A DNA stretch of 64,000 nucleotides from Roseitalea sp. MMSF_3546 (GTDB lineage Bacteria > Pseudomonadota > Alphaproteobacteria > Rhizobiales > Rhizobiaceae). Position 1 is the stretch's first letter. Every line of letters begins with the position of its first letter. Shown piece after piece: positions 53,798-62,742 of the stretch. The DNA lies in assembly GCF_030732865.1 (NCBI RefSeq), contig NZ_JASHKB010000016.1:1-64000 (forward strand), given 5' to 3'. The position numbers and the translations under genes were made by a program. The notes below the pieces were generated by a model. The model saw only the letters and a list, made by a program, of their open reading frames with translations. It made no database searches and was not told the DNA's origin.

Positions 53798-55354
53798 TCA
53801 GTCCTCCGGCGCTTCGAAATTGGCGTTGTAGACATCGACCTCGCCGGCCAGATCCTCCTCGACGACGAAGCTGAAGCCGGTCGAGCCGGGCTGGACCTGC
53901 TCGGGCGGCTGGGCGACGAAGACGCGCAAGGGGCGCAGCTTGTCGGGCGCAACGGGAATGTCGAAGGATCGCGCCGGCTCGCCGTCGATGCCGTTGATCG
54001 CCATGGTGGCGCCGGGCAGTCCGTCGAGGCTGAGCGTGATGGTGCGCGGTTCGGCGACCATGTTCAGGATCTTGACGGTGTAGCCGTTGCGGATCGAGCC
54101 GTCCGAAAGCTGGGTGAAGACCGGGTTGCGGTCATGCAGGACGTTGACCTCGAGCCGGTCGCGCGCGCCCAGCGCCACCAGAAGGCCGATCCCGATGGCG
54201 GCCCAGGCCGAGAAGTAGATGACGGTGCGCAAACGCAGCATCTCGCGCCATTGGAAGGTGCGGATGCGGTCGACGAACCCGCCATCGGGCGTGCGCACGC
54301 GGGTCGGGTCGATCTTGCCGTCCTCGCCCGTGGCCACCCGCATGTTGTGGTTGTAGTCGGCCAGCGTGGCGTAGGAGATCAGCCCGCGCTCATGGCCGAC
54401 CTTGTCCATGACGGCGTCGCATGCATCGATGCACAGCGCGCAGGTGATGCATTCGAGCTGCTGGCCGTCGCGAATGTCGATGCCCGTGGGGCAGACCGCG
54501 ACGCAGGCATTGCAGTCCACGCAATCGCCCGGAACGACGCCCTGCGCCTTGGCTTTCTTCTGGCCGCGCATGCGCGGTTCGCCGCGCCAGTCATTGTAGG
54601 TGACCACGAGCGAGTTCTCGTCGAGCATGGCCGCCTGGATGCGTGGCCAGGGGCACATGTAGATGCACACCTGCTCGCGCATGATGGCGCCGAGCACATA
54701 GGTCGTCGCCGTCAGCACGCCGACCGTGCCATAGGCGACAAAGGGCGCCTGGCCGGTGGCGAAGTCGACCGCCAGGGTGGGCGCGTCGGCGAAGTAGAAG
54801 ATCCAGGCGCCGCCGGTCGCCACCGCGATCAGCAGCCAGACCGCATGCTTTGCGGTCTTCTTGGAAACCTTGGACGCGGTCCAGGGCTCCTTGTCCAGCT
54901 TGATGCGCGCGTTGCGATCGCCCTCGAAGAAGCGCTCGACGACCAGGAAGAGATCGGTCCAGACCGTCTGCGGGCAGGTGTAGCCGCACCAGGCGCGGCC
55001 GACCACCGAGGTGATCAGGAACAGCCCGATTCCGGCCATCACCAGAAGGCCGGCGATGAAGATGAACTCCTGCGGCCAGATCTCGACGAAGAAGAAGTAG
55101 AAGCGCCGATTGGCGATGTCGATGAGCACGGCCTGGTCGGGGGCGTGCGGGCCGCGGTCCCAGCGGATCCAGGGCGTGACGTAATAGATGCCCAGCGTCA
55201 CCGCCATGATGATCCATTTGAGGCGACGGTAGAACCCCTCGGCGCGCTTGGGGTGGATTTTCTGGCGGGCCGCATAAAGCGGCTGCGAGCTCGCCTTGGC
55301 CCCCGCATTGACGGCCTCGACGTCCAGCTTTTCGACGGCGGTTTGATCCAACAC
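53798..55354 (-). CDS. ccoG: cbb3 oxidase accessory ferredoxin-like protein CcoG/FixG
   Basis: A 518-residue membrane protein with several helices and two 4Fe-4S motifs in CVDCNACVAVCPTGIDIRDG and ECITCALCIDACD, then a C-terminal Ig-like domain. CcoG reduces Cu(II) for the oxidase. The GTG at 55354 has GAGG six bases upstream; a TTG follows directly. An FNR box lies about 92 bases upstream. First gene of ccoGHIS. Confidence 0.95.
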   Translation of the reverse strand: MLDQTAVEKLDVEAVNAGAKASSQPLYAARQKIHPKRAEGFYRRLKWIIMAVTLGIYYVTPWIRWDRGPHAPDQAVLIDIANRRFYFFFVEIWPQEFIFIAGLLVMAGIGLFLITSVVGRAWCGYTCPQTVWTDLFLVVERFFEGDRNARIKLDKEPWTASKVSKKTAKHAVWLLIAVATGGAWIFYFADAPTLAVDFATGQAPFVAYGTVGVLTATTYVLGAIMREQVCIYMCPWPRIQAAMLDENSLVVTYNDWRGEPRMRGQKKAKAQGVVPGDCVDCNACVAVCPTGIDIRDGQQLECITCALCIDACDAVMDKVGHERGLISYATLADYNHNMRVATGEDGKIDPTRVRTPDGGFVDRIRTFQWREMLRLRTVIYFSAWAAIGIGLLVALGARDRLEVNVLHDRNPVFTQLSDGSIRNGYTVKILNMVAEPRTITLSLDGLPGATMAINGIDGEPARSFDIPVAPDKLRPLRVFVAQPPEQVQPGSTGFSFVVEEDLAGEVDVYNANFEAPED

Positions 55355-55445
55355 CCGGTGCCTCGCTGTTGCGGCAATTCATGGCGAAAGGCGGGTGTGC
55401 CACCCGCCATATAAGCACCGTTAGATGGACCGCGAACCCGGGTCG

Positions 55446-55459
55446 TTGATTTGGGTCAA
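55446..55459. promoter_or_regulatory. FNR/FnrN box before ccoG
   Basis: TTGATTTGGGTCAA matches the TTGAT-N4-ATCAA box with one mismatch (GTCAA). It lies about 92 bases before ccoG, in the right range for a leader plus activation from about -41. FnrN encoded at 61438-62199 is the expected activator under low oxygen. Confidence 0.75.
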
Positions 55460-55549
55460 CCGGCGCCGGGCGGCGGGTGCGACAGGTTGGCAGGAATCGC
55501 CTGGGATTGTTGCGGTTCGCGCGATAATCGGTGCGACGCCGGCCCAGCG

Positions 55550-55574
55550 AAAAACGGCGCCCGCAGGCGCCGTT
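55550..55574 (-). terminator. Rho-independent terminator after ccoP
   Basis: A perfect stem AACGGCGCC/GGCGCCGTT with a four-base loop. On the minus strand it runs into a U-rich tail (five A on the plus strand). It ends the ccoNOQP transcript and separates it from ccoGHIS. Confidence 0.85.
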
Positions 55575-55604
55575 CGTTGACCGGGTCGGGGCGGGCCGGG
55601 GCGG

Positions 55605-56480
55605 CTACTGGCCGCCGCCGAGCTGGTGCACATAGACCGCCAGCTGCTTGATCGTCGTCTCGCCCAGCCGCTCGCCCCAGGCGGGCATGACACCCATTTG
55701 CGGGTTGTTGATCTGGGCGACGATCTGCTCGTGACTGCCGCCATAAAGCCAGATCGCGTCGTTGAGCGCGGGACCGCCCAGTTCGGGCACGCCTTCGCCC
55801 TCGATGCCGTGACAGGCCGAGCATTCGATCTCGAATGTCTCGGCGCCGCGCGCGGCGGCCTCTTCATCGTACTCCTGACCGGAGATCTGGCGGACATACC
55901 AGGCGACGTCCGAGATCTCCTGGCGCGAGAGGATATCGTCGCGGCCGTAGGCCGGCATCTCGTTGAAGCGCGTGTCGAAGTCGGGCTCGTAGCGGACACC
56001 GTGCCGGATCGTCCAGGCGATTTCCTCGAGCGAGCCGCCCCAGATCCACTCGTCGTCATTGAGGTTGGGATAGCCGGGGCTGCCCTGGGCGCCCGAGCCA
56101 TGGCACTGCACGCAATAGACCTTGAAGGCGGACGATCCGCCGGCGACGGCGAACTGGACCAGTTCGGGGTCGGCGGCGATCTCGGTCACCTCGGCCTGAT
56201 CGATGCGGTCGAGCCAGACCGACTGCTCGGCGCGGGCGGCCTGCATCTCCTCGGCCAGCTGGCCGCGCGAGGTCCAGCCCAGGACACCGGCGGTCGCCCC
56301 GGTAATGCCGGGCCAGGCCGGATAGAGGATCGTGTAGCCGATGGTCCAGATGATGGTGGCATAGAACGTCCACAGCCACCAGCGGGGCAGGGGGTTGTTG
56401 AGCTCCTTGATGCCGTCCCATTCATGGCCGGTGGTCTCGACGCCGGAGATCTCGTCGATGTCTTTCTTGTCCTCGGCCAT
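55605..56480 (-). CDS. ccoP: cbb3-type cytochrome c oxidase subunit III (CcoP/FixP)
   Basis: A 291-residue di-heme membrane-anchored cytochrome c. The membrane helix lies at about 33-55 (RWWLWTFYATIIWTIGYTILYPAWP); heme sites CVQCH near residue 127 and CSACH near residue 223 each have a downstream axial Met (NEMPAYG, MPAWG). It passes electrons to CcoO and CcoN. The start overlaps the ccoQ stop by one base. Confidence 0.95.
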   Translation of the reverse strand: MAEDKKDIDEISGVETTGHEWDGIKELNNPLPRWWLWTFYATIIWTIGYTILYPAWPGITGATAGVLGWTSRGQLAEEMQAARAEQSVWLDRIDQAEVTEIAADPELVQFAVAGGSSAFKVYCVQCHGSGAQGSPGYPNLNDDEWIWGGSLEEIAWTIRHGVRYEPDFDTRFNEMPAYGRDDILSRQEISDVAWYVRQISGQEYDEEAAARGAETFEIECSACHGIEGEGVPELGGPALNDAIWLYGGSHEQIVAQINNPQMGVMPAWGERLGETTIKQLAVYVHQLGGGQ

Positions 56481-56635
56481 TACCGGTCCTCCTTGAAGGG
56501 GATTTGAGCGGCATCGTCGACATGCTTCTGGGAGCCGGGGCGGAAGATCCACACGATGATGAAGATGAAGATCGCCATCAGGTAGACCAGGCCCCAGCTG
56601 TCGGCGAAGGTGCGCATGGCGTTGTAGGTTTCCAT
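56480..56635 (-). CDS. ccoQ: cbb3 oxidase subunit IV (CcoQ/FixQ)
   Basis: A 51-residue protein beginning METYNAMRTFADSWGLVY, with one membrane helix (LMAIFIFIIVWIF) and a short polar tail ending KEDR. CcoQ stabilises the oxidase. The TAA stop and the ccoP ATG share a base (TAATG). It lies 12 bases after ccoO. Confidence 0.93.
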   Translation of the reverse strand: METYNAMRTFADSWGLVYLMAIFIFIIVWIFRPGSQKHVDDAAQIPFKEDR

Positions 56636-56647
56636 CGGTGCGACCCC

Positions 56648-57448
56648 TTAGCGGAAGTTCTCTTCGGGCTCGTAGACGGTGAAGTCGACGAGGGTGCCCA
56701 GCATTTGCAGATAGGCCACCAGCGCATCCATCTCGGTGAGCCGGTTCGGATTGCCGTCGAAATCGCCGAGGACCGCCTTGGGATAGCGTGCCTCGACGCC
56801 CGACCAGTCGGCGTTCGGGTCGGCCTGGGCGAACAGATCCGCCTCGGCATTGTCGATCATTTCGTCGGTGTAGGGGACGCCGACGCGGCGGTTGGCGACC
56901 AGGTGCGCCGACACGTCCTCGATCCGCAGCTCGGTGTCGATGAGGAACTCGTAGGACGGCATGATCGATTCGGGCACGACCGATTGCGGGTCGATCAGGT
57001 GCTGGACCTGCCATTCGTTCGAATAGCGCCCGCCCACCCGGGCCAGGTCCGGTCCGCTGCGCTTCGATCCCCACTGGAAGGGGTGGTCGTACATGCTTTC
57101 GGCGGCCAGCGAATAGTGCCCGTAACGTTCGACCTCGTCGCGGAACGGCCGGATCATCTGGCTATGGCAGACATAGCAGCCCTCGCGGATGTAGATGTTT
57201 CGTCCGGCCAGTTCGAGCGGCGAATACGGACGCATGCCTTCCACCTCCTCGATGGTGTTCTCGAGGTAGAACAGCGGCGCGATCTCGACGATGCCGCCGA
57301 TCGAAACGACGACCAGCGATGCGCCGAGCAGAAGCGTGGCGTTGCGCTCCAGCGTCTTGTGGCTGAACAGGGTGCCCCGGGCGACCGGATCGGCCTTGAC
57401 TTCGGGCAGTGCGCCCTCGGCGGGGGCCTCGTGCAGGTCTTTTGCCAT
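56648..57448 (-). CDS. ccoO: cbb3 oxidase subunit II (CcoO/FixO), mono-heme cytochrome c
   Basis: A 266-residue membrane-anchored cytochrome c with a membrane helix ([23 protein letters not shown]), the heme motif CYVCH in [23 protein letters not shown], and the axial Met in [10 protein letters not shown] chose the ATG at 57448, because GAGGAAA is seven bases upstream; an ATG at 57463 overlaps the ccoN stop and is the alternative. Confidence 0.94.
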   Translation of the reverse strand: MAKDLHEAPAEGALPEVKADPVARGTLFSHKTLERNATLLLGASLVVVSIGGIVEIAPLFYLENTIEEVEGMRPYSPLELAGRNIYIREGCYVCHSQMIRPFRDEVERYGHYSLAAESMYDHPFQWGSKRSGPDLARVGGRYSNEWQVQHLIDPQSVVPESIMPSYEFLIDTELRIEDVSAHLVANRRVGVPYTDEMIDNAEADLFAQADPNADWSGVEARYPKAVLGDFDGNPNRLTEMDALVAYLQMLGTLVDFTVYEPEENFR

Positions 57449-57459
57449 GTCGGATTTCC

Positions 57460-59106
57460 TCATTCGGCCGGCTGGCTGACGGTGCCGGGCGCAGGGGCTT
57501 CCTCGCCCATGGCAATCTCGTCACGCTGATAGCCGCGTATGGTCATGTAGATGTTGAAGGCCATGATCAGTCCGCCGGTCAGATACAGCAGCCCGCCCAC
57601 CGTGCGCAGCACGTAATAGGGGTGCATGGCGGCCACCGATTCGGCGAAGGAGTAGACCAGGAAGCCCTGGTCGTTGTACTCGCGCCACATCAGCCCCTGC
57701 TGGATGCCGGCGACCCACATCACCGCGGCGTAGAGCACGATGCCCAGCGTGGCGAGCCAGAAGTGCCAGTTGACCATGCGCAGCGAATAAAGCCGCTGAC
57801 GCTGCCAGAGCTTCGGCACCAGGAAGTAGACCGCCCCGAAGGAGATCATGCCGACCCAGCCCAGCGCGCCGGAATGGACGTGTCCGATGGTCCAGTCGGT
57901 GTAGTGGCTGAGCGAGTTGACGGCCTTGATCGACATCATCGGGCCCTCGAATGTGCTCATGCCGTAAAAGGCGACGGCGATCACCATCATGCGCAGGATC
58001 GGATCCGTACGCAGCTTGTCCCAGGCGCCCGACAGCGTCATCAGACCGTTGATCATGCCGCCCCAGGAGGGCATCCACAGCATGACCGAGAACACCATGC
58101 CCAGCGTCTGCGCCCAGTCGGGCAGGGCGGTGTAGTGGAGGTGATGCGGGCCGGCCCAGATGTAAAGGAAGATCAGCGCCCAGAAGTGGATGATCGACAG
58201 GCGATAGGAGTAGATCGGCCGGTTCGCCTGCTTGGGCACGAAATAGTACATCATGCCCAGAAAGCCGGCGGTCAGGAAGAAGCCGACCGCGTTGTGACCG
58301 TACCACCACTGCGTGAGCGCGTCCTGGACGCCGGCAAAGGCCGAGTAGCTCTTGGCGCCCAGAAACGAGACCGGCATGGCCAGGTTGTTGACCACGTGCA
58401 GCATCGCGATGGTGACGATGAAGGCCAGATAGAACCAGTTGGCCACGTAGATGTGCGGCTCCTTGCGCTTCATCAGCGTGCCCATGAACACGAGCAGATA
58501 AGCGACCCAGACCACGGTCAGCCACAGGTCGACATACCATTCCGGTTCGGCATATTCGCGGCCTGCGGTGATGCCGAGCAGGTAGCCGGTGGCCGCCAGC
58601 ACGATGAAGAGCTGGTAGCCCCAGAAGACGAACCAGGCCAGATCGCCGCCCCACAGCCGGGCGCGGCAGGTGCGCTGGACGACATAGAACGAGGTCGCCA
58701 GCAGCGCGTTGCCGCCAAAGGCGAAGATCACCGCCGAGGTGTGCAGCGGGCGCATGCGGCCGAAATTGAACCAGGGCTCGATGTTGAGCTGCGGCCAGGC
58801 GAGCTGGGCGGCGACGACGACGCCGACGAGAAAACCGACCACACCCCAGAACACCGTTGCAATGGTGCCGTAACGGATGACCGTGTCCATGTACTGGACA
58901 TCGTCCTGGGCCGACTTGAACGGAATCTGGGCCGCCGGAGCGGGCGAAAAGCGCAGCGTGCGCAGCATGACGACGGTCGCAAGGACCAAAACGAGCGTCA
59001 GCAGCCACATATGGGTGCGGAACAATTGGTCTTGGCCGAGCGCTGCCCCGAGCAGCGCCACGAAGGCCCCCGCCCCGAGCACCACGACCCAGCTTGCATT
59101 TCTCAT
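57460..59106 (-). CDS. ccoN: cbb3 oxidase catalytic subunit I (CcoN/FixN)
   Basis: A 548-residue heme-copper oxidase subunit of about 12-14 helices. Histidine ligands for hemes b and b3 and CuB can be seen in [32 protein letters not shown] (CuB and cross-linked Tyr region), [13 protein letters not shown] and [18 protein letters not shown]. It reduces oxygen at very low concentration and pumps protons. The ATG at 59106 follows GAGGAAATCAA. A perfect FNR box lies about 127 bases upstream. Confidence 0.96.
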   Translation of the reverse strand: MRNASWVVVLGAGAFVALLGAALGQDQLFRTHMWLLTLVLVLATVVMLRTLRFSPAPAAQIPFKSAQDDVQYMDTVIRYGTIATVFWGVVGFLVGVVVAAQLAWPQLNIEPWFNFGRMRPLHTSAVIFAFGGNALLATSFYVVQRTCRARLWGGDLAWFVFWGYQLFIVLAATGYLLGITAGREYAEPEWYVDLWLTVVWVAYLLVFMGTLMKRKEPHIYVANWFYLAFIVTIAMLHVVNNLAMPVSFLGAKSYSAFAGVQDALTQWWYGHNAVGFFLTAGFLGMMYYFVPKQANRPIYSYRLSIIHFWALIFLYIWAGPHHLHYTALPDWAQTLGMVFSVMLWMPSWGGMINGLMTLSGAWDKLRTDPILRMMVIAVAFYGMSTFEGPMMSIKAVNSLSHYTDWTIGHVHSGALGWVGMISFGAVYFLVPKLWQRQRLYSLRMVNWHFWLATLGIVLYAAVMWVAGIQQGLMWREYNDQGFLVYSFAESVAAMHPYYVLRTVGGLLYLTGGLIMAFNIYMTIRGYQRDEIAMGEEAPAPGTVSQPAE

Positions 59107-59232
59107 TTGATTTCCTCTCGCTTGGCGCTCCGGCATCGTTTGGCCGCGCGCCCGATGTGCGGTTCCCACATGCGCGCGCAGCCCGGCGCACGGGGTCTTG
59201 CCGGTCTGTGCCAGTGCGTCCGCTGACCTGCT

Positions 59233-59246
59233 TTGATCTTGATCAA
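59233..59246. promoter_or_regulatory. Perfect FNR/FnrN box between ccoN and the hemerythrin-hemN operon
   Basis: TTGATCTTGATCAA is an exact TTGAT-N4-ATCAA palindrome. It lies 127 bases upstream of ccoN (minus) and 68 bases upstream of the hemerythrin gene (plus), so one site may activate both operons. Confidence 0.88.
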
Positions 59247-59313
59247 CGACTAGACACAGGTCGGATGACTAGTTTGTCGCAATGTTCGCCGCGCAAGAAC
59301 GAAGGCAGGCCGC

Positions 59314-59880
59314 ATGAATCTTTCCGGGGAGCCGGGCCGCTCCACGCCGCCGCACGGCAAGCGGCCGGTCCTGACGGCGATCGAGGGCGGCGCGATGACG
59401 CGCGACAAGGGTGATGCCATGGGGCATGGCATGGATCTGGCTCAGGTCGCCAACACGCTCGAGCACCATCTGAACGTGCAGCAAAACCTTTGCACAAGGC
59501 TGGAGGAGGTCGCCGACGGCCTGCCGGCGGAGGTGCGCAACGACGATTGCCTGGCGCTGGCGCGCAGCCTTTATCCGATCATTCACCGCAGCCATCAGTT
59601 CGAGGAACAGCTTCTGTTTCCGGCGCTGCGGACGCGGTTCGCCGACGATCGGTCGCTGCGTGCCACGCTCGACCGCCTGCATGGCGAGCACTGGGAAGAC
59701 GAGGCCTTCGCCGAGGAGGTTCAGCACGAACTCGTCGAATTCGTCGCCGGGCGCTGCGAGGAAAACGTCGAAAAGCTCGGCTATATGCTGCGCGGTTTTT
59801 TCATCGGATTGCGGCGTCACCTGGCGTTCGAGCGCGAGCACATTTTGCCGATGCTGCGCATGGGGGAGACGGATCGATGA
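59314..59880 (+). CDS. Hemerythrin-domain protein
   Basis: A 188-residue protein. After a flexible N-terminus of about 40 residues, a hemerythrin HHE bundle shows its iron ligands: H-H in TLEHHLNVQ, H in IIHRSHQFEEQLLFP with the Glu, H-x-x-H in LHGEHWEDE, and the H-x4-E-x-x-H pattern in RRHLAFEREHILPML. It probably binds oxygen or NO near a di-iron site. It is coupled to hemN by ATGA and preceded by the FNR box, so it is part of the low-oxygen response. A later start at 59395 is possible. Confidence 0.83.
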   Translation: MNLSGEPGRSTPPHGKRPVLTAIEGGAMTRDKGDAMGHGMDLAQVANTLEHHLNVQQNLCTRLEEVADGLPAEVRNDDCLALARSLYPIIHRSHQFEEQLLFPALRTRFADDRSLRATLDRLHGEHWEDEAFAEEVQHELVEFVAGRCEENVEKLGYMLRGFFIGLRRHLAFEREHILPMLRMGETDR

Positions 59881-61247
59881 CATTGCTGGCCAAACACGAC
59901 CTCTCGGCGCTGCTGTCGCAGCGCGGCGGCGCGGTGCCGCGCTATACCAGCTATCCGACGGCACCGCATTTCGCCGCCGGGCTTGGGCCGGAGATGCAAG
60001 AGGCGCTTGTCGGAGCGCTCGAGCCGGGCGAGCCGGTCTCGATCTATCTTCACATCCCGTTTTGCGACCGGCTGTGCTGGTTCTGCGGCTGCAACACGAA
60101 GCACACGCTCAAATACGAACCGGTTCGCGCCTATGTCGATGCGCTGGTCGCCGAGATCGGCGCGTTCGGCGAGCGCGCGGGCTTCGTGCCGGTGGCGGGC
60201 CAGGTGCATTTCGGCGGCGGCTCGCCGAGCATCCTCGACAGCGCGGACATGGGCCGTCTCGGCGATGGATTGCGCGCCGCCTTCCGCTTCACCTCGCAGA
60301 CCGAGGTCAGCGTGGAGATCGACCCCTCCGATGTCGGCGAGGACACCCTGGCCGGGCTCGCCGCGCTTGGCGTGACGCGCGCCAGCGTCGGCGTGCAGGA
60401 CTTCGACCCGCTGGTGCAGCGGGCCATCAACCGGCCGCAGACCTTCGAGCAGACACGCGATGTGATCGAGGCGATGCGCGCGGCCGGCGTCGGTTCGGTG
60501 AACATCGATGCGCTCTATGGCCTGCCGCTGCAGACGCGGACCCGGCTGATGAGCACGATCGACAAGGTCGTCTCGCTCGATCCCGATCGCATCGCACTGT
60601 TCGGCTACGCTCATGTGCCCTGGGTGAAAAAGCATCAGAAGATGATCAAGGACGAGCAGCTTCCCGACATGAGCGAGCGTTTCGAGCAGGCCGTGCTGGC
60701 CGGCGAAACGCTGGAGGCGGCGGGCTACGATCCGATCGGCATCGACCATTTCGCAAAGCCCGCCGACCGGCTCGCCTCGGCGGCGCGCACCGGCCATCTG
60801 CGCCGCAACTTCCAGGGCTACACGACCGACCAGTGCAAGGTGCTGATCCCGTTCGGCGCCTCTTCGATCGGCGCGTTCGAGGGCGGATACGTGCAGAACA
60901 TCGTCGCCACCGGGCAGTATCAGGAGGCCGTCCATGCCGGTCGCGGGACCGCGCTCAAGGGCTACCGGATGAGCGATGACGACCGGGTGCGCGCACACAT
61001 GATCGAACGCCTGATGTGCGACTTCCGCATTTCCTTCGCCGATCTGGAAGCGCGGTTCGGCGAGGCCGCCGACGGGTACATCGACGAGGCCTGCGCGATC
61101 GCCGACGCCGAAACGCACGATCTGTGCGGGGTCGACATCGACGGATTCTTCGTGCCCGAGCAAGCGCGCCCGTTTGCGCGCATCGTCGCCTCGCGGTTCG
61201 ACGCGCATCTGAACGATTCGAACTTCAGGTATTCGAAGGCGGTCTGA
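59877..61247 (+). CDS. hemN: Oxygen-independent coproporphyrinogen III oxidase (HemN)
   Basis: A 456-residue radical SAM enzyme that makes protoporphyrinogen IX without oxygen. The cluster motif is C63-x3-C67-x2-C70 (CDRLCWFC), with the HFGGGSPSILD glycine motif and the EIDPSD stretch typical of HemN. Length and the YTSYPTAPHF start match true HemN, not the HemW relatives. It is coupled to the hemerythrin gene. Heme for cbb3 oxidase and, possibly, bacteriochlorophyll depends on it. Confidence 0.95.
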   Translation: MTLLAKHDLSALLSQRGGAVPRYTSYPTAPHFAAGLGPEMQEALVGALEPGEPVSIYLHIPFCDRLCWFCGCNTKHTLKYEPVRAYVDALVAEIGAFGERAGFVPVAGQVHFGGGSPSILDSADMGRLGDGLRAAFRFTSQTEVSVEIDPSDVGEDTLAGLAALGVTRASVGVQDFDPLVQRAINRPQTFEQTRDVIEAMRAAGVGSVNIDALYGLPLQTRTRLMSTIDKVVSLDPDRIALFGYAHVPWVKKHQKMIKDEQLPDMSERFEQAVLAGETLEAAGYDPIGIDHFAKPADRLASAARTGHLRRNFQGYTTDQCKVLIPFGASSIGAFEGGYVQNIVATGQYQEAVHAGRGTALKGYRMSDDDRVRAHMIERLMCDFRISFADLEARFGEAADGYIDEACAIADAETHDLCGVDIDGFFVPEQARPFARIVASRFDAHLNDSNFRYSKAV

Positions 61248-61376
61248 GCGGTCTCGCTGCCAAGCGGGCGAGCGATCGACCCTTGCCTTCAGCCTCGCGA
61301 ACGCGCTCTTGAGGATGCGGGTGGATCGCTGGCAAGCGTCGAGGGATGTCGCCGCCTTTCGCGCACCGAGCCCCAG

Positions 61377-61412
61377 CCCTCCGGCGCTTGCGCGGGAGGA
61401 AGGGCGGGTTAA
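61377..61412. repeat. C/G-rich palindromic element between hemN and fnrN
   Basis: CCCTCCGGCG-CTTGC-GCGGGAGG and flanking C- and G-runs form a hairpin related to the elements at 1-147. It lies between two convergent genes and may act as a terminator. Confidence 0.5.
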
Positions 61413-61437
61413 AAGTGCGCGATGAGTGCCAGCGCTT

Positions 61438-62199
61438 TTACTCGTCGTTCTCGCAGGCCGCCTCCAGGCGTGCCATCGAAGGCACGATCACCGTGCGGTT
61501 GTTGACGAGTTCGATGATATTGGCCTTGCGCAGCTTGGTGATCTGGCGGCTGACGGTCTCGATGGTCAGGCCGAGGAAATCGGCGATCTCAAGGCGCTTG
61601 AGCGGCAGCTCGAAGCGGATCACCGGGCTTTCGTCGACCATTTCGGGGTCGATGTTCGAGGCGATCAGGTAAAGGAAGCTGGCCACCTTCTCGGTGGCGG
61701 TCTTGCGGCCGAGCGTGAGCATCCAATCGCGGGCCTCGTCGAGCTCCTTGAGCGTCTGCTCGTGCAGGGCATGCTCCATGTTGGGCGCGGTGCGGGTGAG
61801 ATCCTCGACCACGCTCTTGGGGAACGAGCAGACCCGGACATCGGTCGCCGCCTCGGCCGAATAGCTCGACTGCTGCGAGAAGATGCGGCCGAGGAAATCG
61901 GGAGCAAATTGCAGGCCGACGATCTGCTGGCGGCCGTCGGCCATCAGCTTGGTCAGCTTGACCACGCCGGACAGGATGTTCGAATAGGTGTGCACATCCT
62001 CGCCGACGCTGATCAGCTCGGACTGGCTGCGATAGGCATGCTTGGTGGTGTGACGGCTGAGCTGGATGAGCTGGTCCGGCGTCAAGGAGCCGCAAATCCC
62101 CTTGTGGCGCGCCTCGCAAGCCCGGCACAGAACCGGCACATCCGAGTTGTGAACGTCAAGACGGGGGGCCTTGAGCGGTGCGTCCTTTTTCTGGTGCAC
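61438..62199 (-). CDS. fnrN: FNR-type oxygen-sensing regulator FnrN
   Basis: A 253-residue Crp/Fnr regulator. Cysteines 25, 28 and 36 in LCRACEARHKGIC, plus C124 in VRVCSFPK, supply the four ligands of the oxygen-labile 4Fe-4S cluster, so it is an FnrN/FNR sensor, not a FixK. The recognition helix LTIETVSRQITKL has the E-xx-SR signature for TTGAT sites. It should activate ccoNOQP, ccoGHIS and the hemerythrin-hemN operon. Confidence 0.94.
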   Translation of the reverse strand: MHQKKDAPLKAPRLDVHNSDVPVLCRACEARHKGICGSLTPDQLIQLSRHTTKHAYRSQSELISVGEDVHTYSNILSGVVKLTKLMADGRQQIVGLQFAPDFLGRIFSQQSSYSAEAATDVRVCSFPKSVVEDLTRTAPNMEHALHEQTLKELDEARDWMLTLGRKTATEKVASFLYLIASNIDPEMVDESPVIRFELPLKRLEIADFLGLTIETVSRQITKLRKANIIELVNNRTVIVPSMARLEAACENDE

Positions 62200-62224
62200 A
62201 TCCGTTCTCCCGATGGGCGATATG

Positions 62225-62251
62225 TGTCAACATATCCTGACACTCATTATA
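62225..62251 (-). promoter_or_regulatory. fnrN promoter with overlapping inverted repeat
   Basis: On the minus strand a perfect -10 box TATAAT lies at 62251-62246. Just downstream TGTCA-N8-TGACA (62225-62242) forms a perfect inverted repeat over the likely start site. It is not a standard FNR box, so it may bind another repressor or serve in autorepression. Confidence 0.5.
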
Positions 62252-62274
62252 TCGCAAATTATGGACGCTTGCTA

Positions 62275-62385
62275 ACGAATTGACGACAATCCGTTCGTCG
62301 AATTCGTAACCCACTGAATATGCTGGACCTTGCGTCATCATACATGCGAGCTACGCGATCGTGGAACTGATCGCGATCGTTTTTT
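62275..62385 (+). ncRNA. Candidate small RNA or leader with two hairpins and a terminator
   Basis: A strong hairpin (ACGAATTGACGA with TCGTCGAATTCGT, one bulged base; 62275-62307) is followed by a second stem (CGATCG with CGATCG plus G-U pairs, 62355-62380) that ends in six U residues. This order fits the end of a small plus-strand transcript starting in the divergent region before fnrN. No coding sequence ends here to explain the terminator. No clear plus-strand promoter was found, so this is tentative. Confidence 0.35.
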
Positions 62386-62742
62386 GCCGCGGCGGACTGC
62401 GGCCGACTGCCGCTGTCGTCGTTGTACGGCACCGCGAACGCGTCGCTGGCGCCCGCCCGGTGCAGACTGCGGCGCATGCATCGGCGCTTGCCAAACGGCG
62501 TCCCTGGCCTGATAGGTGGGCACCGAGGCGAATGGCGACAACCCCTGATGTCGCGGGCGAGTGCCCTATCTTGCATCGGATGCCGCCGCGTTGTTGACGG
62601 ACCCGTCGATCCCGGTCGGCGTCGGCTCGACGGCCGGCTGAGCGCATCAGCACCGGCGGCCGGCCGCGCGGCGTCTGGCCGCAACCAAGAACCGACAGGC
62701 CAGCGGTGGCGTTCGTCGGCCAATATCCATCGGAGTGAAACC

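Larger units (their letters stand above)
62200..62742. other. 543-base region between fnrN and tspO, structured, no gene
   Basis: The left part holds the fnrN promoter and two hairpins. The right part (62390-62740) is GC-rich with only shadow-like frames, and ends with the tspO ribosome site GGAG. I see no tRNA or protein gene. The 62240-62310 stretch is markedly AT-richer than its surroundings. Confidence 0.5.

Noticed and set aside
62225-62290. FNR box before fnrN
   Set aside because: TTGAC-GACA-ATCCG near 62281 has only a partial second half, and the TGTCA-N8-TGACA palindrome does not match TTGAT-N4-ATCAA.
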